Program-made: the position numbers and the translations under genes
Shown here: one piece after another, positions 10,188 through 18,042 of the stretch
How positions within the stretch are numbered: position 1 is the stretch's first letter
How the letters are laid out: each line of letters starts with the position of its first letter
Notes under the pieces: generated by a model
Seen by the model: only the letters and a program-made list of their open reading frames with translations
What the model was told of the DNA's origin: nothing
Databases searched by the model: none
From: an uncultured Elusimicrobia bacterium
GTDB taxonomy: Bacteria; Elusimicrobiota; Elusimicrobia; Elusimicrobiales; UBA9959
DNA length: 58,457 bases
Direction: 5' to 3'
NCBI GenBank assembly: GCA_903917735.1
Contig: CAIXBR010000085.1
Span: 1-58,457 of the forward strand

Positions 10188-13100
10188 ATGAATAATGTTA
10201 TCCGCATTGCGCTTTTACTGCTCTTAACCGCGGCGGTAAACCTATACGCCGAGGCGCCAAACCTTCTAACCTACCAGGGCCGCCTGAAAGAAGGGGGGCA
10301 GGCGGTAAGCGCCAACCGCGCCGTAGAGATACTGCTCTGCGACGACCCGGCGGCCGGGGACTGCTATACCAGCGGCAGCCAGTCGGTGGCGGTTGTGAAC
10401 GGTCTTTTTCGTAGCACTTTTACCGTGCCCGTTGCGGCCAACTTCGGCGCGGGGGACTGGTATTTAGAGATCTGGGTGGCCGGTACCAAACTGACTCCCC
10501 GTGAGCGGCTTACCAGCAGCGCCTACTCGCTGTTCTCCGCCACGGCGGCCTACGCCACCAATATAGCCGCCGCCACAGGTTCCGACGGCGTGCATATCTC
10601 CTCCAATCTTTATATTACCGGCGGCTATTACGGCGACGGCTCTCAGCTAATGAATCTGCCCGTTTCCGGCGGCGCGGTTGCCAAGGCCGGCGATACGATG
10701 ATTGGTCAGTTGACGCTTGCCAATTCGACCCTCACCGTGACCGGCAGCAGCGGCGGTTACGGACTTACTGTTTCTTCAAATATCTCAATTGCCGGCGCGC
10801 TTTATACCGCCAACGGCAACGTCGGTATCGGGACAGCTTATCCTACAGCTCCGCTTCATACGTATTATCCTATTACGAATAATTTTATCCAAGAAACCGG
10901 CGGTGGGAACGGAGTTGGGCATCACCTGAAGAATGGTAATGGAGACATGGGTATCCTTTACAATGTGAATGGCTTTTCCATCTATGACTGGGGGCACGGC
11001 AACGCCAGGCTGACAGTCAATGGAACATCTGGCAATGTCGGCATGGGGACGCTGAACCCGGTCAGCAAGTTTGAGGTTGCTGGAGGTTCCATAACTATAA
11101 GCGGCTCAGATGCGAACCTTGTGGTCGGTGGCAATCCTTACCGCTATATTTACGACGATTCCGCCAACTTCAGAACGGCGTTCTCTTCCAATGTGTACAT
11201 AGTGGGCTTCAGTTCCGCCGCTAAGTATTACGGTGACGGTTCCGCACTTACCGGAATCTCTGCCACTGACGCAACAAAGTTGCCGCTGGCCGGAGGCTCC
11301 ATGGCCGGCGACCTGAATATGGCCGCGCATAATTTATATGCGGTCAGCACTGTTACCGCCTCCGGCGCCATAACCGCCGGATATTACCAGATAGGCGGCA
11401 GCACGGTGCTGGCGGTCTTGTCCGGCAACGGCAATGTAGCTTTAGGCTTCAACGCCGGAACGTCGAACCTCGGCAATGAAAATTCCTTCATCGGCACCGG
11501 AGCCGGCAGCGCTAACACCAGCGGCGCCCAGAACTCTTTTGTCGGCAATGGCGCCGGCATAGCTAATGTCAGCGGCTCACAAAACTCTTTTATGGGATTC
11601 CAGGCCGGGTTCTATAATTATAGCGGCGGCAATAACACTTTGTTCGGTTATCAGGCCGGACTATTGAATCAGAGCGGGTCGGACAATACCTTGATAGGCT
11701 ACCAGGCCGGGGGGGCCGGTTCAGGCGGCGTGAATTCTTTCTCGCAATCCACTGCTCTGGGCTACAAGGCCGGGTATAGTCTAAGCAATATTTCCGCGGA
11801 CAATATCTTCGTGGGCTGGAAGGCCGGCTACGGCGTTACTACCGGCACCGGGAACATAGTGATAGGTATCACCCAGGACGCGGAGTATCCGAATTCTAAC
11901 AGTCAGCTGAACATAGGCGGAACGCTGTTCGGCAACCTGTCGGCTAAGACCATCGGTATCTCCATGCGCGAGCCGCAGGCGGCGCTGGACGTGGTTTCAA
12001 CCGGGACCGCCGCCAACGTCTACGCGCAGATCTGGCGCGATTCCATCGGCGTGGTGGTGTCGTCCATAACCGCCACCGGGCTTTTAAACGTCAATTCGCT
12101 TGTGGCAACCGGCAACGTCGGCATCGGGACTGTGTTGCCTGATCAGAAGCTGACCGTGGCCGGCAATATCAGCCAGACCGGCAATTTGATATCCAGCGGC
12201 ACAGGCGCCAACTACTTCGCGGGCTATGTGGGGATGGGGACAATGTCACCGGAGTTCCAGCTGCATGTGGCCGGTTCGGGCGGCACTATCGCCGGGCTGA
12301 CCACTTCCAACTTTAGCACCGACGCTGCCGTTTATGGCTGGGCTAATTCCGGCGCTACGGCAATAAAAGGCGTCTCCACCTATGCGACCGGCTATGCCGG
12401 CCGTTTCGAAGGGGATGTCTATATAGGCGACGCGACGGCTGTTACGGGCGGCAAGCTTGTAGTCAAAGGGACAACAGCAGATTCCTCAGGTTCCGCCCTT
12501 AACGCCACCGACTCCGGAGGGAACAGTCTCTTGAATGTAAGGAATGACGGCAACGTCGGCATAGGGACGCATACGCCTTCTGCCAAACTGCACGTTGCTG
12601 GTTCGATTTTAGTTGACTCTGCCGGCACGATATCAGTTCCGGGTGGGTCAATTACAGCCCCAGCCATAAACTTCACAGATGAAACTTTTAGCAAGACGGG
12701 CATCGTTTTTGGTCAAGATGCCGTAAAACTTGTGGCTCGCGGGGACGTGTCGGCCGAATTTAACAATACCTTTATATACACAAACCATTTTATTCTAGGG
12801 CTTGGTGGGGATGCCAGTATCCCTGGGTATACTTTCCGTAACGATACGAATAGCGGCATGTATTCTTCTGGCGCAGACCTGTTGGGATTTTCCACAGGTG
12901 GGGCAGCAAGACTAACCATTGATGCAACTGGATATGTGGGTATAGGAATTACCACCCCGAAGGCCACATTGGATGTTAGCGGGACTGTCAAGTTTGCTAA
13001 ATATCTCACCCAGGCCGCCGATACCGGCATAACGCTTGCCGCCGCCGACTTCGGCAAGACCATTACAGTGAACAGTGCCTCAGTGCAGACCGTCACACTG

Positions 13101-13328
13101 CCTTCCGTGAGCGCCGCCGACATAGGCGCGCAGTTTATGGTGGTGAAACTGGGGACCGGGCAGGTGACCATACAGGCCGCGGCCGGAACCACTATAGCCG
13201 ATTCCAGTGTCGCTGGCAGCATTTACAACAACGCCGTTACCCCGGCCTATGCCACAATAACGCTTAGGCTTGCAACCGCCACGCAGTGGATGCTGGCGGG
13301 CGGCGAGGGGAGTTGGATAACGCAGTAA
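10188..13328 (+). CDS. Secreted surface protein with YadA-head-like repeats
   Basis: I chose the ATG at 10188 because it follows GGAGAAG and opens a signal peptide (MNNVIRIALLLLLTAAVNLYA); an upstream in-frame start at 10071 would overlap the previous gene. About 1,046 residues. The N-terminal 120 residues (NLLTYQGRLKEGG...) are a domain often found at the start of secreted proteins of this kind. Residues around 425-590 carry tandem units of the FIGTGAGSANTSGAQNSF type, resembling left-handed parallel beta-roll head repeats of trimeric adhesins. Repeated NVGIGT motifs recall phage tail-fibre-like surface proteins. I see no sorting tail like that of the two giant proteins and no YadA membrane anchor, so its attachment is unclear. 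Likely a fibrous surface protein; ligand unknown. Confidence 0.75.
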   Translation: MNNVIRIALLLLLTAAVNLYAEAPNLLTYQGRLKEGGQAVSANRAVEILLCDDPAAGDCYTSGSQSVAVVNGLFRSTFTVPVAANFGAGDWYLEIWVAGTKLTPRERLTSSAYSLFSATAAYATNIAAATGSDGVHISSNLYITGGYYGDGSQLMNLPVSGGAVAKAGDTMIGQLTLANSTLTVTGSSGGYGLTVSSNISIAGALYTANGNVGIGTAYPTAPLHTYYPITNNFIQETGGGNGVGHHLKNGNGDMGILYNVNGFSIYDWGHGNARLTVNGTSGNVGMGTLNPVSKFEVAGGSITISGSDANLVVGGNPYRYIYDDSANFRTAFSSNVYIVGFSSAAKYYGDGSALTGISATDATKLPLAGGSMAGDLNMAAHNLYAVSTVTASGAITAGYYQIGGSTVLAVLSGNGNVALGFNAGTSNLGNENSFIGTGAGSANTSGAQNSFVGNGAGIANVSGSQNSFMGFQAGFYNYSGGNNTLFGYQAGLLNQSGSDNTLIGYQAGGAGSGGVNSFSQSTALGYKAGYSLSNISADNIFVGWKAGYGVTTGTGNIVIGITQDAEYPNSNSQLNIGGTLFGNLSAKTIGISMREPQAALDVVSTGTAANVYAQIWRDSIGVVVSSITATGLLNVNSLVATGNVGIGTVLPDQKLTVAGNISQTGNLISSGTGANYFAGYVGMGTMSPEFQLHVAGSGGTIAGLTTSNFSTDAAVYGWANSGATAIKGVSTYATGYAGRFEGDVYIGDATAVTGGKLVVKGTTADSSGSALNATDSGGNSLLNVRNDGNVGIGTHTPSAKLHVAGSILVDSAGTISVPGGSITAPAINFTDETFSKTGIVFGQDAVKLVARGDVSAEFNNTFIYTNHFILGLGGDASIPGYTFRNDTNSGMYSSGADLLGFSTGGAARLTIDATGYVGIGITTPKATLDVSGTVKFAKYLTQAADTGITLAAADFGKTITVNSASVQTVTLPSVSAADIGAQFMVVKLGTGQVTIQAAAGTTIADSSVAGSIYNNAVTPAYATITLRLATATQWMLAGGEGSWITQ

Positions 13329-13384
13329 CGGAGGTTCCGGCGGCCGGCGGCCAGTTATTGCTGTTTTTGAGCAATGGAAATGTG

Positions 13385-13418
13385 TTATTGAACAAGATTA
13401 TGCAATTATGTTCAATAA
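13385..13418. promoter_or_regulatory. Inverted repeat upstream of the ATPase gene
   Basis: TTATTGAACA and TGTTCAATAA form a perfect 10-bp inverted repeat with a 14-bp centre. A further TGAACA half-site lies at 13430-13435, eight bases before the start codon at 13442. The AT-rich stretch is probably the promoter, and the repeated TGTTCA half-sites are a plausible operator. No regulator is identified. Confidence 0.45.
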
Positions 13419-13441
13419 TAGTAAAATAGTGAACACAACAT

Positions 13442-14746
13442 ATGAATAAAGCTGATTTAGTGCATATTCTGAGGGATTGGAATTTTTGGGAAAATCCCGA
13501 TCTTAACTCCGGCATTGGGAGGCCGGAATACCTGGAGATTTATGAGAAATTCAGGGCCTCGAACCAGGTAATAATAGTGACCGGGGCCCGGCGGACCGGG
13601 AAATCAATGCTGATGCGGCAGATGGCGCGAAAGCATATAAGCCCGGGTTCGGATGGCAGAAACACGCTTATTGTGAATTTTGAGGACCCGCGCATTATCA
13701 GTTCCGAACCCGGGATTCTCCAGAAAATATACGACGCTTACCGCGAGGCAATTTATCCGGAAAACGGGGAAAAGCCGTATATTTTTCTGGATGAGGTCCA
13801 GTGGGTTGAGGGCTGGGAAAGATGGGTGCGCTCAATGCACGAAATGGGGAAAGCGCATCTCTGCGTGACCGGCTCAAATGCGTCGCTGCTCGGCCGCGAA
13901 CTTGCCACCTCCCTGACCGGGAGGCATCAGGACATAACCGTTTACCCGCTTTCATTCAAGGAATTCATCGATTTTAAGAAGGCCGGTTCCGGCGGAACGG
14001 CGGTCCCGGTTGAACCGGCTTTTGAGGAAATTCTGAAAACCGGCGGCTTCCCCGAGCCGTTTTTCGCGCCGGAGAAAAACGCGGTTCTTCTGGCGTATTA
14101 CGGGGACATTATAGGCAAGGATATCGTCAGGCGGTATTCCGTGCGCAAAAAAGCCGATATAATGCGGCTTGCCGCCTTTTATATGACTGCTATAAGTTCG
14201 CCGGTGTCGTTTCGGGGGCTTGAAAGGCATACGGGGCTGTCGGTCAACACCATTGAAAAGTTCTCCGGTTATTTTGCGGACGCTTATTTATTCTTTTTTC
14301 TAAAACGGTTTTTTTACAAGGTGCGGGAGACGGAAAAAAGTCCCCGTAAGGTTTACTGCGTTGATACGGGGCTTGCCAACGCCGTGGGGCTTCACTTCAG
14401 CCGGAATATGGGGAGATGCGCCGAGAACATGGTTTTTCTTGAGCTTCTCAGGCGGGGAGGCGCGGGCAGGAGCGTGTTTTACTGGAAAGATGAGGCAAAC
14501 AACGAAGTGGATTTTGCGGTTAAGGATGGCATAAATAAGGTGAAATTAATACAGGTTTGCTGGGACGTATCGCAGCCCGAAACCAGAAAGCGGGAGATCC
14601 GGGCCTTATTAAAAGCTATGGGTAAATTAAAGGTCAAAGAGGGCCTTGTTCTTACCAGGGATGAAGAAAATGAGGAGCGGCATGAAAACGGCAGAATAAT
14701 ATTTACGCCGCTCTATAAGTGGTTTTTGAACCCCGAAAAAGACTGA
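13442..14746 (+). CDS. AAA-family ATPase with DUF4143
   Basis: 434 residues. An AAA_14-type P-loop module comes first (Walker A VTGARRTGKS near residue 50, Walker B-like YIFLDEVQ near residue 116, sensor-like CVTGSNASLL). It is followed by the DUF4143 domain (VYCVDTGLANAVG and FYWKDEANNEVDFAV, the latter with a nuclease-like E-V-D-F element). These proteins are widespread in bacterial and archaeal accessory regions and are of uncertain function; some may be toxin-like or involved in DNA metabolism. The gene stands alone behind its own promoter region, in the lower-GC strip that also holds the toxin-antitoxin cassette, which fits recent acquisition. Confidence 0.85.
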   Translation: MNKADLVHILRDWNFWENPDLNSGIGRPEYLEIYEKFRASNQVIIVTGARRTGKSMLMRQMARKHISPGSDGRNTLIVNFEDPRIISSEPGILQKIYDAYREAIYPENGEKPYIFLDEVQWVEGWERWVRSMHEMGKAHLCVTGSNASLLGRELATSLTGRHQDITVYPLSFKEFIDFKKAGSGGTAVPVEPAFEEILKTGGFPEPFFAPEKNAVLLAYYGDIIGKDIVRRYSVRKKADIMRLAAFYMTAISSPVSFRGLERHTGLSVNTIEKFSGYFADAYLFFFLKRFFYKVRETEKSPRKVYCVDTGLANAVGLHFSRNMGRCAENMVFLELLRRGGAGRSVFYWKDEANNEVDFAVKDGINKVKLIQVCWDVSQPETRKREIRALLKAMGKLKVKEGLVLTRDEENEERHENGRIIFTPLYKWFLNPEKD

Positions 14747-14798
14747 GTGTACCGGAGAAATGTTATGCGGCTGATAAATAGTATAAAACTTAACCTGA

Positions 14799-14915
14799 AA
14801 GTTGCGATTGCAACTTCCCGCCCGCATAGCGGACGCCCTTCGGGAGGTATACACCTCGTCGGGCCGGGCGCGCATAGCGCTGGGCCCTACGCCCGCTTCG
14901 CGGGGAATCCTGCAG
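14799..14915. repeat. Structured non-coding segment upstream of DUF1566 gene
   Basis: This stretch contains several potential hairpins: AAGTTGC/GCAACTT (14799-14816), an AGGT-ATAC-ACCT palindrome near 14845, a GCGCATAGCGC palindrome near 14870 and CCCGC/GCGGG near 14892. It is more GC-rich than its surroundings and resembles an extragenic palindromic element. An ORF can be read through it from 14747, but the signal peptide at 14942 argues that this part is not translated. Confidence 0.4.
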
Positions 14916-14941
14916 GATATCCTTATTCCCTGATTTCTTCA

Positions 14942-15607
14942 ATGAAAACTATTCTAAACTGCAGGATTCAGGTTAATCCTTACTACTTGATTCTTACGTC
15001 TTTCCTCCTGGCCGGGCCGGTCTGGGCCGGGTCGGAGCACGCTTTTGGGCAGGCGGCGGGTAACTGCGGCGGGGTGTGGCGGCTGCCCGATACGGGGCAG
15101 ACGCTGTGCTATGACGGCGCCGGAACGGTTATAACCTGCCCTGTCCATGACGCGACTCTTGCGCAGGATGGAACCTACACCCCAGCCGCAATACAGCCGA
15201 AATACACGGTGCTGAACCCAATTGGCGTTTCCTCCGTTACAGTGGACAACATTACCGGCCTGATGTGGGTGACAAACCCCAACGACGCGGGTTTTGCCAC
15301 TGCGCAGACCTGGGAAAGCGCGCTGACATCCTGCACGGTAACCCTTAATGGCATGGCATACGGCGGCTACGCCGACTGGCGCCTGCCCAACATTAAGGAA
15401 TTGCAGAGCATAGTGGACTACAGCGGCCAGAGCCCCAGCATAAACACCACCTATTTCCTTAACACACAGAACAGCTATTACTGGTCGTCCACCACCTATG
15501 TGCCGAGCAGTAGCGACGCGTGGCTCGTGATCTTCACCAGTGGCTACATGTACTACGGCGATAAGGCTAACGACTTTTACGTCCGCTGTGTGCGTGGAGG
15601 CCCGTGA
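14942..15607 (+). CDS. DUF1566 secreted protein, copy 1
   Basis: The ATG at 14942 is preferred because it gives a signal peptide (MKTILNCRIQVNPYYLILTS, then an AGPVWAG cleavage region). The mature protein carries one DUF1566 (Lcl C-terminal) domain: TGLMWVTNPNDAG, then DWRLPNIKELQSIVDY, SYYWSSTTY and a terminal FYVRCVRGG. This fold is related to C-type lectin/sulfatase-modifying-factor-like domains and is common on secreted proteins; its ligand is unknown. The domain is nearly identical in parts to the gene at 16322-16909, so the two are tandem paralogues now separated by the GxxExxY element. Confidence 0.8.
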   Translation: MKTILNCRIQVNPYYLILTSFLLAGPVWAGSEHAFGQAAGNCGGVWRLPDTGQTLCYDGAGTVITCPVHDATLAQDGTYTPAAIQPKYTVLNPIGVSSVTVDNITGLMWVTNPNDAGFATAQTWESALTSCTVTLNGMAYGGYADWRLPNIKELQSIVDYSGQSPSINTTYFLNTQNSYYWSSTTYVPSSSDAWLVIFTSGYMYYGDKANDFYVRCVRGGP

Positions 15608-15680
15608 TTGTTTCGGGATTTGATTATTTATGGCCCAATATGAACATTTGCCGATATACAAACAAGCCATGGACTAATAA

Positions 15681-15713
15681 TTTCACCGCAGAGGCGCAGA
15701 GAGCGCAGAGAAG
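15681..15713 (+). repeat. CGCAGAG-type boundary repeat, copy A
   Basis: TTTCACCGCAGAGGCGCAGA followed by GAGCGCAGAGAAG lies just before the GxxExxY gene. The same sequence recurs directly at 16133-16166 and inverted at 16231-16261. Confidence 0.8.
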
Positions 15714-15716
15714 AAT

Positions 15717-16109
15717 ATGATGAAAGAATTGACGGAGAAGATAATCGGGGCGGCCATAGAGGTCCACAAAACTATCGGGCCGGGCTTGCTGGAGTCCGCC
15801 TACGAAGAATGTTTAGCCCATGAGTTGCGGCTTCATGGCTTGTGTTTTGGCCGCCAGGTGCCGCTCCCCGTTACGTACAAGGGCGTGAGCCTGGATTGTG
15901 GTTATCGTCTGGGCTTTCTGGTTGAAAACGCCGTGGTCCTTGAACTCAAATCCGTGGAGTCTTTTCAACCGATTCATGAAGCCCAGTTGTTAACCTATCT
16001 AAAGCTTGGCGGATGGACTATCGGTTTATTACTCAACTTCAACGTGCCGCTACTGAAGGATGGAATTAAGCGCATTGTCCTTAATTATAAGGATTTCTCT
16101 GCGACTTAG
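15717..16109 (+). CDS. GxxExxY family protein
   Basis: 130 residues, with the family signature GAAIEVHKTIGPGLLESAYEE near the N-terminus. Downstream motifs are LGFLVENAVVLELKSVE (an E-x-K pair typical of the PD-(D/E)XK nuclease superfamily) and a conserved C-terminus (HEAQLLTYLKLGG, GLLLNFNVPLLKDGI). Family length is usually 120-135 residues, so the gene is complete. The function of the family is not established; a nuclease-like role is inferred from the fold. It sits between copies of a 30-bp CGCAGAG-rich repeat, an arrangement I associate with this family in other genomes and one that suggests it travels as a small mobile unit. The start begins ATGATG, a few bases after repeat copy A. Confidence 0.85.
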   Translation: MMKELTEKIIGAAIEVHKTIGPGLLESAYEECLAHELRLHGLCFGRQVPLPVTYKGVSLDCGYRLGFLVENAVVLELKSVESFQPIHEAQLLTYLKLGGWTIGLLLNFNVPLLKDGIKRIVLNYKDFSAT

Positions 16110-16132
16110 TTGTCTTAGGAATTTAGGATTAA

Positions 16133-16166
16133 TTTCACCGCAGAGGCGCAGAGGTCGCAGAGAAGA
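16133..16166 (+). repeat. CGCAGAG-type boundary repeat, copy B
   Basis: Direct copy of the repeat at 15681, with one inserted base (GAGGTCGCAGAGAAG). It lies 23 bases after the GxxExxY stop codon and can pair with inverted copy C. Confidence 0.8.
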
Positions 16167-16230
16167 AAATGAGTGTAATAAGGTTATGATAGAGAATCAT
16201 GGCAGCTGATATTTTGTTCCTACTAAAGAT

Positions 16231-16261
16231 TTCTCTGCGTGCTCTGCGCCTCTGCGGTGAA
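16231..16261 (-). repeat. CGCAGAG-type boundary repeat, copy C (inverted)
   Basis: TTCTCTGCGTGCTCTGCGCC followed by TCTGCGGTGAA is the reverse complement of copies A and B. Copies A and C form terminal inverted repeats around a 581-bp unit that contains the GxxExxY gene and copy B. Confidence 0.8.
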
Positions 16262-16321
16262 TAGTGGAAATCTGCGAACGTAATTTATGACCTGGCGACT
16301 TGGTGACTAGAGAGCTTGTTT

Positions 16322-16909
16322 ATGAAACTTTTTAAAATTGGCATATTTTCAACGCTTCTGTCTGCCGCGCTTGCGGGCGGCTCATATGCGGCGGATATCT
16401 CCACGCATACGTTCTTAAACTGCAATCTGCCGGATACGGGGCAGGCAGCGAGTTACACGGCGACCTTCGGCGAGGACCATGATTACCAACCCACCGGGTC
16501 CCGGCCGGGTTATGCTATATACAACCCGGTCGGGGTTTCCTCTGTAACTGTAGATAACCGCACCGGGCTTATGTGGGTGACAAATCCCAATGACGCAGGT
16601 ATAGGCGGGACTTATACCTGGGAGAACGCGATAACGGCGTGTGAAACCTCAGTTTATGCGGGGCACACGGATTGGCGTCTTCCGAACATCAAGGAGCTTG
16701 TGAGCATAGTGGACTATAGCAGGCAAAGCCCCAGCATAAATACCACCTATTTTCTTAACACACAGAGCAGCTATTACTGGTCGTCCACCACCTACGCCTA
16801 TATGTCGAGTACTACCTTCGCGTGGGACGTGACCTTCCTCAGTGGCGGCATGGGCAGCGGCGGTAAGACTGACGTCAACTTCGTCCGCTGCGTGCGTGGG
16901 GGCCCGTGA
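16322..16909 (+). CDS. DUF1566 secreted protein, copy 2
   Basis: I prefer ATG 16322 over a TTG two codons upstream; it begins a signal peptide (MKLFKIGIFSTLLSAALAGG, then SYAAD). The mature part is a single DUF1566 domain with TGLMWVTNPNDAG, DWRLPNIKELVSIVDY, SYYWSSTTY and a terminal FVRCVRGG. It is the paralogue of 14942-15607: the core is nearly the same, while the N-terminal region and the loop before the last strand differ. A ligand-binding surface or periplasmic role is inferred. Confidence 0.8.
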   Translation: MKLFKIGIFSTLLSAALAGGSYAADISTHTFLNCNLPDTGQAASYTATFGEDHDYQPTGSRPGYAIYNPVGVSSVTVDNRTGLMWVTNPNDAGIGGTYTWENAITACETSVYAGHTDWRLPNIKELVSIVDYSRQSPSINTTYFLNTQSSYYWSSTTYAYMSSTTFAWDVTFLSGGMGSGGKTDVNFVRCVRGGP

Positions 16910-16990
16910 ATCGGGGATTTGGTTATTTGCAGGATTGTTTTTAACAGTAATAATTAAACACTTATTATGTGACGGGGAAAAGGAGGTATC

Positions 16991-17260
16991 ATGCCGGTTC
17001 TATCAATGTTTTACGGGATTATTATCAGGATGTTCCACTTTGACAGGGATAAACATAAAGCACCCCATATTCATGCCCAGTATGGAGATCAAAATGCGGT
17101 AATCGCTATTCCAGGAGGGCGTGTGTTAGGGGGCAATCTCAAGCCCGCCAAGTTGCGGCTGGTACAGGCGTGGATCGAAATTCATAAAGATGATCTGATG
17201 GCTGATTGGAAACTGGCCGTTGAAGGTCAGAAGGTCTTCAAAATTCAACCCCTGAGGTGA
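16991..17260 (+). CDS. DUF4160 protein
   Basis: 89 residues, preceded by a strong AGGAGG ribosome-binding site. The sequence has the DUF4160 pattern: an N-terminal GIIIRMF, HIHAQYGDQNAVI, and a C-terminal helix with VQAWIEIHKDDLMADWK. It is followed after 4 bases by a DUF2442 gene. This pair recurs in many genomes and is often considered a toxin-antitoxin-like module, though activity is not established. An alternative reading frame from 16842 overlaps the start but looks spurious. Confidence 0.8.
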   Translation: MPVLSMFYGIIIRMFHFDRDKHKAPHIHAQYGDQNAVIAIPGGRVLGGNLKPAKLRLVQAWIEIHKDDLMADWKLAVEGQKVFKIQPLR

Positions 17261-17264
17261 TGAA

Positions 17265-17519
17265 ATGACTCCGCAAATCGCAAAGGTAGAGATAATGCCG
17301 GGATACAAGCTTTATATCAGCTTCGGCAACGGGGAAGCCAGGCTGTTCGATATGGGGCCTTATCTGGATAAAGGAGTTTTCAAAGAGCTCCGCAATGAGG
17401 TCTATCTCAAAAAGGTCCGTATTATTTCCGGCGGCATAGACTGGCCCCACGAGCAGGGCTTGAGCGCAGACACACTATATTACCGCGGAGTTCCCCCCAA
17501 GAGGGGAAAAAGGCGGTAG
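17265..17519 (+). CDS. DUF2442 protein
   Basis: 84 residues with the DUF2442 layout: YKLYISFGNGEARLFDM, then LDKGVFKELRNEVYLKKVRI and a closing GGIDWPHEQGLSADTLYY. It lies 4 bases behind the DUF4160 gene and is certainly co-transcribed. Its last codons (PKRGKRR) and TAG stop run into an AAAAAGGCGG element that recurs at 17688, so the gene end coincides with a repeat junction and the original C-terminus may have been altered. Confidence 0.8.
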   Translation: MTPQIAKVEIMPGYKLYISFGNGEARLFDMGPYLDKGVFKELRNEVYLKKVRIISGGIDWPHEQGLSADTLYYRGVPPKRGKRR

Positions 17520-17526
17520 GAAAAAC

Positions 17527-17685
17527 GCAGCAGGAGCCTTTGTACAAATTATGAACGGTAAAGCGGGGAACAAATTTGAAGGCTGGCGGCGGGCGATGGC
17601 GTCCGCGGCGCTGGCTTTTGCTGTTTTTCCGCTGCTGGCCGCTTCAGCGGGGGCCGGCGTGCCCAAATCCTCCGGCACTATCGAG
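17527..17685 (+). pseudogene. Duplicated 5' end of the downstream giant gene (remnant)
   Basis: These 159 bp are almost identical to 18451-18608, the start of the giant gene at 18474. They include the same upstream stretch, the ATG (17551) and 45 codons: signal peptide MNGKAGNKFEGWRRAMASAA through KSSGTIE. Differences are one inserted base before the ATG and one substitution (E for K at residue 10). After the match the frame continues for only 17 unrelated codons and stops at 17736. It is a non-functional remnant left by duplication around the toxin-antitoxin cassette, although a short secreted peptide could still be produced. Confidence 0.85.
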
Positions 17686-17687
17686 GT

Positions 17688-17710
17688 AAAAAGGCGGCAG
17701 GTGCCTTTTT
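17688..17710. terminator. Bidirectional terminator hairpin
   Basis: AAAAAGGC and GCCTTTTT pair around GGCAGGT, giving a hairpin with T-runs in both directions. It lies 20 bases beyond the MazF stop codon and is likely its terminator. A related hairpin AAAGGC-AGCAGGA-GCCTTT is at 18447-18465 and a partial copy at 17508-17522. Confidence 0.65.
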
Positions 17711-17730
17711 CACATTGCGTGATTTATGGT

Positions 17731-18042
17731 TTATAATTCAAGTGAGAAGCGAATAGCTTCGTTTAACTGTTTTTCCTGCTCCGATGTCAGCAGCCCCAGC
17801 CGTTTTATAAGGCGGGATTTGGGAATGGTATGAATATTATCACAGTTGACAACGCAGGGCCTGTCAAGCCCGTTTTCTTTGCCCAAAGCAACTTCGCAGG
17901 GAATCCCGCGGATTGTGCTGGTAACTATTGCGGCCACAAAGGAGGTAAGGATGGAATATGCCTGATCGCGGGATATGAGAATAATAGGCCGGTTTTTTAT
18001 CGGAGGAGGGAAATCGGCAAGCCATATTTCACCGCGTTTCAT
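17731..18042 (-). CDS. MazF/PemK-family toxin
   Basis: 103 residues from ATG 18042 (a TTG two codons upstream is also in frame). It starts MKRGEIWLADFPP and continues with NRPIILISRDQAY, ASTI-like VTSTIRG and NCDNIHTIPKSRL, the MazF/PemK fold pattern. Family members are sequence-specific mRNA interferases. The ATG overlaps the antitoxin stop codon as ATGA, so the two are translationally coupled, antitoxin first. It is probably autoregulated by the antitoxin at the promoter near 18377-18405. The cassette sits between two copies of the 5' end of the giant gene. Confidence 0.9.
   Translation of the reverse strand: MKRGEIWLADFPPPIKNRPIILISRDQAYSILTSFVAAIVTSTIRGIPCEVALGKENGLDRPCVVNCDNIHTIPKSRLIKRLGLLTSEQEKQLNEAIRFSLEL

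Noticed and set aside
14747..14941. N-terminal extension of the first DUF1566 protein
   Set aside because: It translates a palindrome-rich non-coding stretch, and a good signal peptide begins at 14942.
16322..16909. Diversity-generating retroelement target
   Set aside because: The DUF1566 fold fits, but no reverse transcriptase or template repeat is present in the window; kept only as a low-interest question.
17551..17736. Independent small secreted protein of 61 residues
   Set aside because: Its first 45 codons are a copy of the start of the giant gene at 18474 and the rest is unrelated read-through; treated as a duplication remnant.
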